Both the position numbers and the translations under genes were made by a program. From an uncultured Devosia sp. (GTDB taxonomy: Bacteria; Pseudomonadota; Alphaproteobacteria; Rhizobiales; Devosiaceae): a DNA stretch of 12,473 nucleotides. The DNA is taken from positions 1 to 12,473 of the forward strand of contig CAMLOA010000018.1 in the NCBI GenBank assembly GCA_946481445.1, given 5' to 3'. The notes under the pieces are model-generated. The model did not search any database. It had not been told where the DNA came from and worked only from the letters and a program-made list of their open reading frames with translations. Below, one piece after another: positions 11,482 to 12,473 of the stretch (positions are counted from its first letter, which is position 1; the number at the start of each line of letters is the position of its first letter).

Positions 11482-12473
11482 TCAATTCGTCATGCGAACC
11501 GGTTCTGCGAACAGGTCATATTCGTCGCTGTCGGTCACCGTCACCTGCACGATATCCCCCGGCTTGATGCCCGTGGCATTGGCGATGATCACGGTGCCAT
11601 CGATCTCCGGGGCGTCCCATTTCGAGCGGCCGATGGCCTTGTTGGCATCCGGCTGCACATCGTCTACGATCACGTCGATTGTCCGCCCCACCTTCTTTGC
11701 CAGCTGACCGGCAGAGACGTTCTGCGCCACTTCCATCAGCTGCTCGAAGCGGTCCTGCGCCACCTCGTCGGGCACTATGCCGTCCAGCTCGTTGGCGGGA
11801 GCGCCCGTCACCGGCTCGTATTTGAAGCAGCCGGCGCGGTCGATTTCGGCTTCCTCGATGAAGTCGAGCAGCATCTCGAAGTCTTCCTCGGTCTCGCCCG
11901 GGAAGCCGACGATGAAGTTGGAACGTACCGTCAGGTCGGGAACCTGGCGCTTCCAGTCCAGGATGCGGTTGAGCGTCTTCTCCTGGTGCGCGGGACGGCG
12001 CATGGCCTTGAGCACGGTCGGGGACGCGTGCTGGAAGGGAATGTCGAGATAAGGCAGCACGAGGCCATCGGCCATCAGCTCCATGATCGCGTCGACATGG
12101 GGGTAGGGGTAGACATAATGCAGGCGCACCCATGCGCCCAGCTGCCCCAGTTCCTTGGCCAGGTCGTAGAACTTGGCCTTGACCGGCCGGCCGCGATAGT
12201 TCGATTCGGCGTATTTGATGTCCACGCCATAGGCGCTGGTGTCCTGGCTGATCACCAGCAGTTCCTTGACGCCCGAGCGGATCAGGCCTTCGGCTTCCGA
12301 GAGGATGCCGGCTGCCGGGCGCGAGGCTAGGTCGCCGCGGATCTGCGGAATGATGCAGAACGAGCAGCGGTTGTTGCAGCCTTCGGAAATCTTGAGATAG
12401 GCGTAGTGGCGCGGCGTCAGCTTGAGGCCGGTTTCCGGCACCAGGTCGACGAATTTGTTCGGCACGGGCGGCA
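11482..12473 (-). CDS. rimO: Ribosomal protein S12 methylthiotransferase RimO (5' end outside window)
   Basis: RimO is a radical-SAM enzyme that adds a methylthio group to the conserved Asp of ribosomal protein S12. About 330 C-terminal residues are present; the N-terminal MTTase (UPF0004) domain, with its own Fe-S-binding cysteines, runs off the right edge. Visible parts: [14 protein letters not shown] leading into the radical-SAM cluster motif CNNRCSFC (CxxxCxxC), [27 protein letters not shown], the [21 protein letters not shown] segment, [13 protein letters not shown], and a C-terminal TRAM domain (~260-325). The QDTSAYG and DIPFQHAS wording is RimO-like rather than MiaB-like. The first in-window codon that could start (GTG at 12465) is internal. 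A strong terminator follows the stop. Confidence 0.95.
   Translation of the reverse strand, partial: PPVPNKFVDLVPETGLKLTPRHYAYLKISEGCNNRCSFCIIPQIRGDLASRPAAGILSEAEGLIRSGVKELLVISQDTSAYGVDIKYAESNYRGRPVKAKFYDLAKELGQLGAWVRLHYVYPYPHVDAIMELMADGLVLPYLDIPFQHASPTVLKAMRRPAHQEKTLNRILDWKRQVPDLTVRSNFIVGFPGETEEDFEMLLDFIEEAEIDRAGCFKYEPVTGAPANELDGIVPDEVAQDRFEQLMEVAQNVSAGQLAKKVGRTIDVIVDDVQPDANKAIGRSKWDAPEIDGTVIIANATGIKPGDIVQVTVTDSDEYDLFAEPVRMTN

Overview
The window is GC-rich, densely packed chromosomal DNA from an alphaproteobacterium, most probably a member of Hyphomicrobiales (Rhizobiales) such as a Devosia-like genus. This placement rests on gene content and order (an RluA-family synthase, a HAD hydrolase and ATP12 in a row; folP-folB-folK in a row) and on ATP12, an F1-ATPase assembly chaperone of alphaproteobacteria and mitochondria. 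The genus is a guess. I see no rRNA, tRNA, CRISPR array, IS element or phage gene.

Layout. Positions 2-1795 (+): the C-terminal end of an RluA-family pseudouridine synthase, a phosphoglycolate-phosphatase-like HAD hydrolase and ATP12, all overlapping by a few bases. Positions 1792-5266 (-): an operon read right to left, with an SLC13/DASS transporter carrying two RCK_C domains, then folP, folB and folK (three folate-pathway enzymes). ATP12 and folK meet tail to tail and share four bases. Positions 5417-7574 (+): a phosphotriesterase-family metallohydrolase and an HPP-family membrane protein fused to two CBS domains. Positions 7738-11370: a likely signalling island with a Tat-exported FecR-domain protein (+), a CHASE2-adenylate cyclase (-) converging on it with a 4-base overlap, a Crp/Fnr regulator (-) whose stop overlaps the cyclase start, and a small secreted SH3-domain protein (+) divergent from crp. 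Positions 11482-12473 (-): most of rimO, with a clear intrinsic terminator.

The most interesting part is the signalling island. The cyclase keeps every class III catalytic residue with an adenylate-type Lys/Asp pair. The Crp protein made from the same transcript keeps the residues that bind cAMP in E. coli CRP (E83, R92, S93, T137, T138). A 14-base palindrome, GTTCCC-TG-GGGAAC, lies between crp and the SH3 gene. A 13/14 copy, GTGCCC-TG-GGGAAC, lies 50 bases before fecR. Both are in non-coding DNA, and the 5-N4-5 spacing equals that of FNR-type operators. The working model is a periplasm-sensing cAMP circuit in which the local Crp protein acts on its own operon, the SH3 gene and fecR through this operator. 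The model is inference; the motif, gene order and residues are read directly. A separate CRP-sized dyad (TGTGG-N6-CCACA) lies just ahead of the phosphotriesterase gene.
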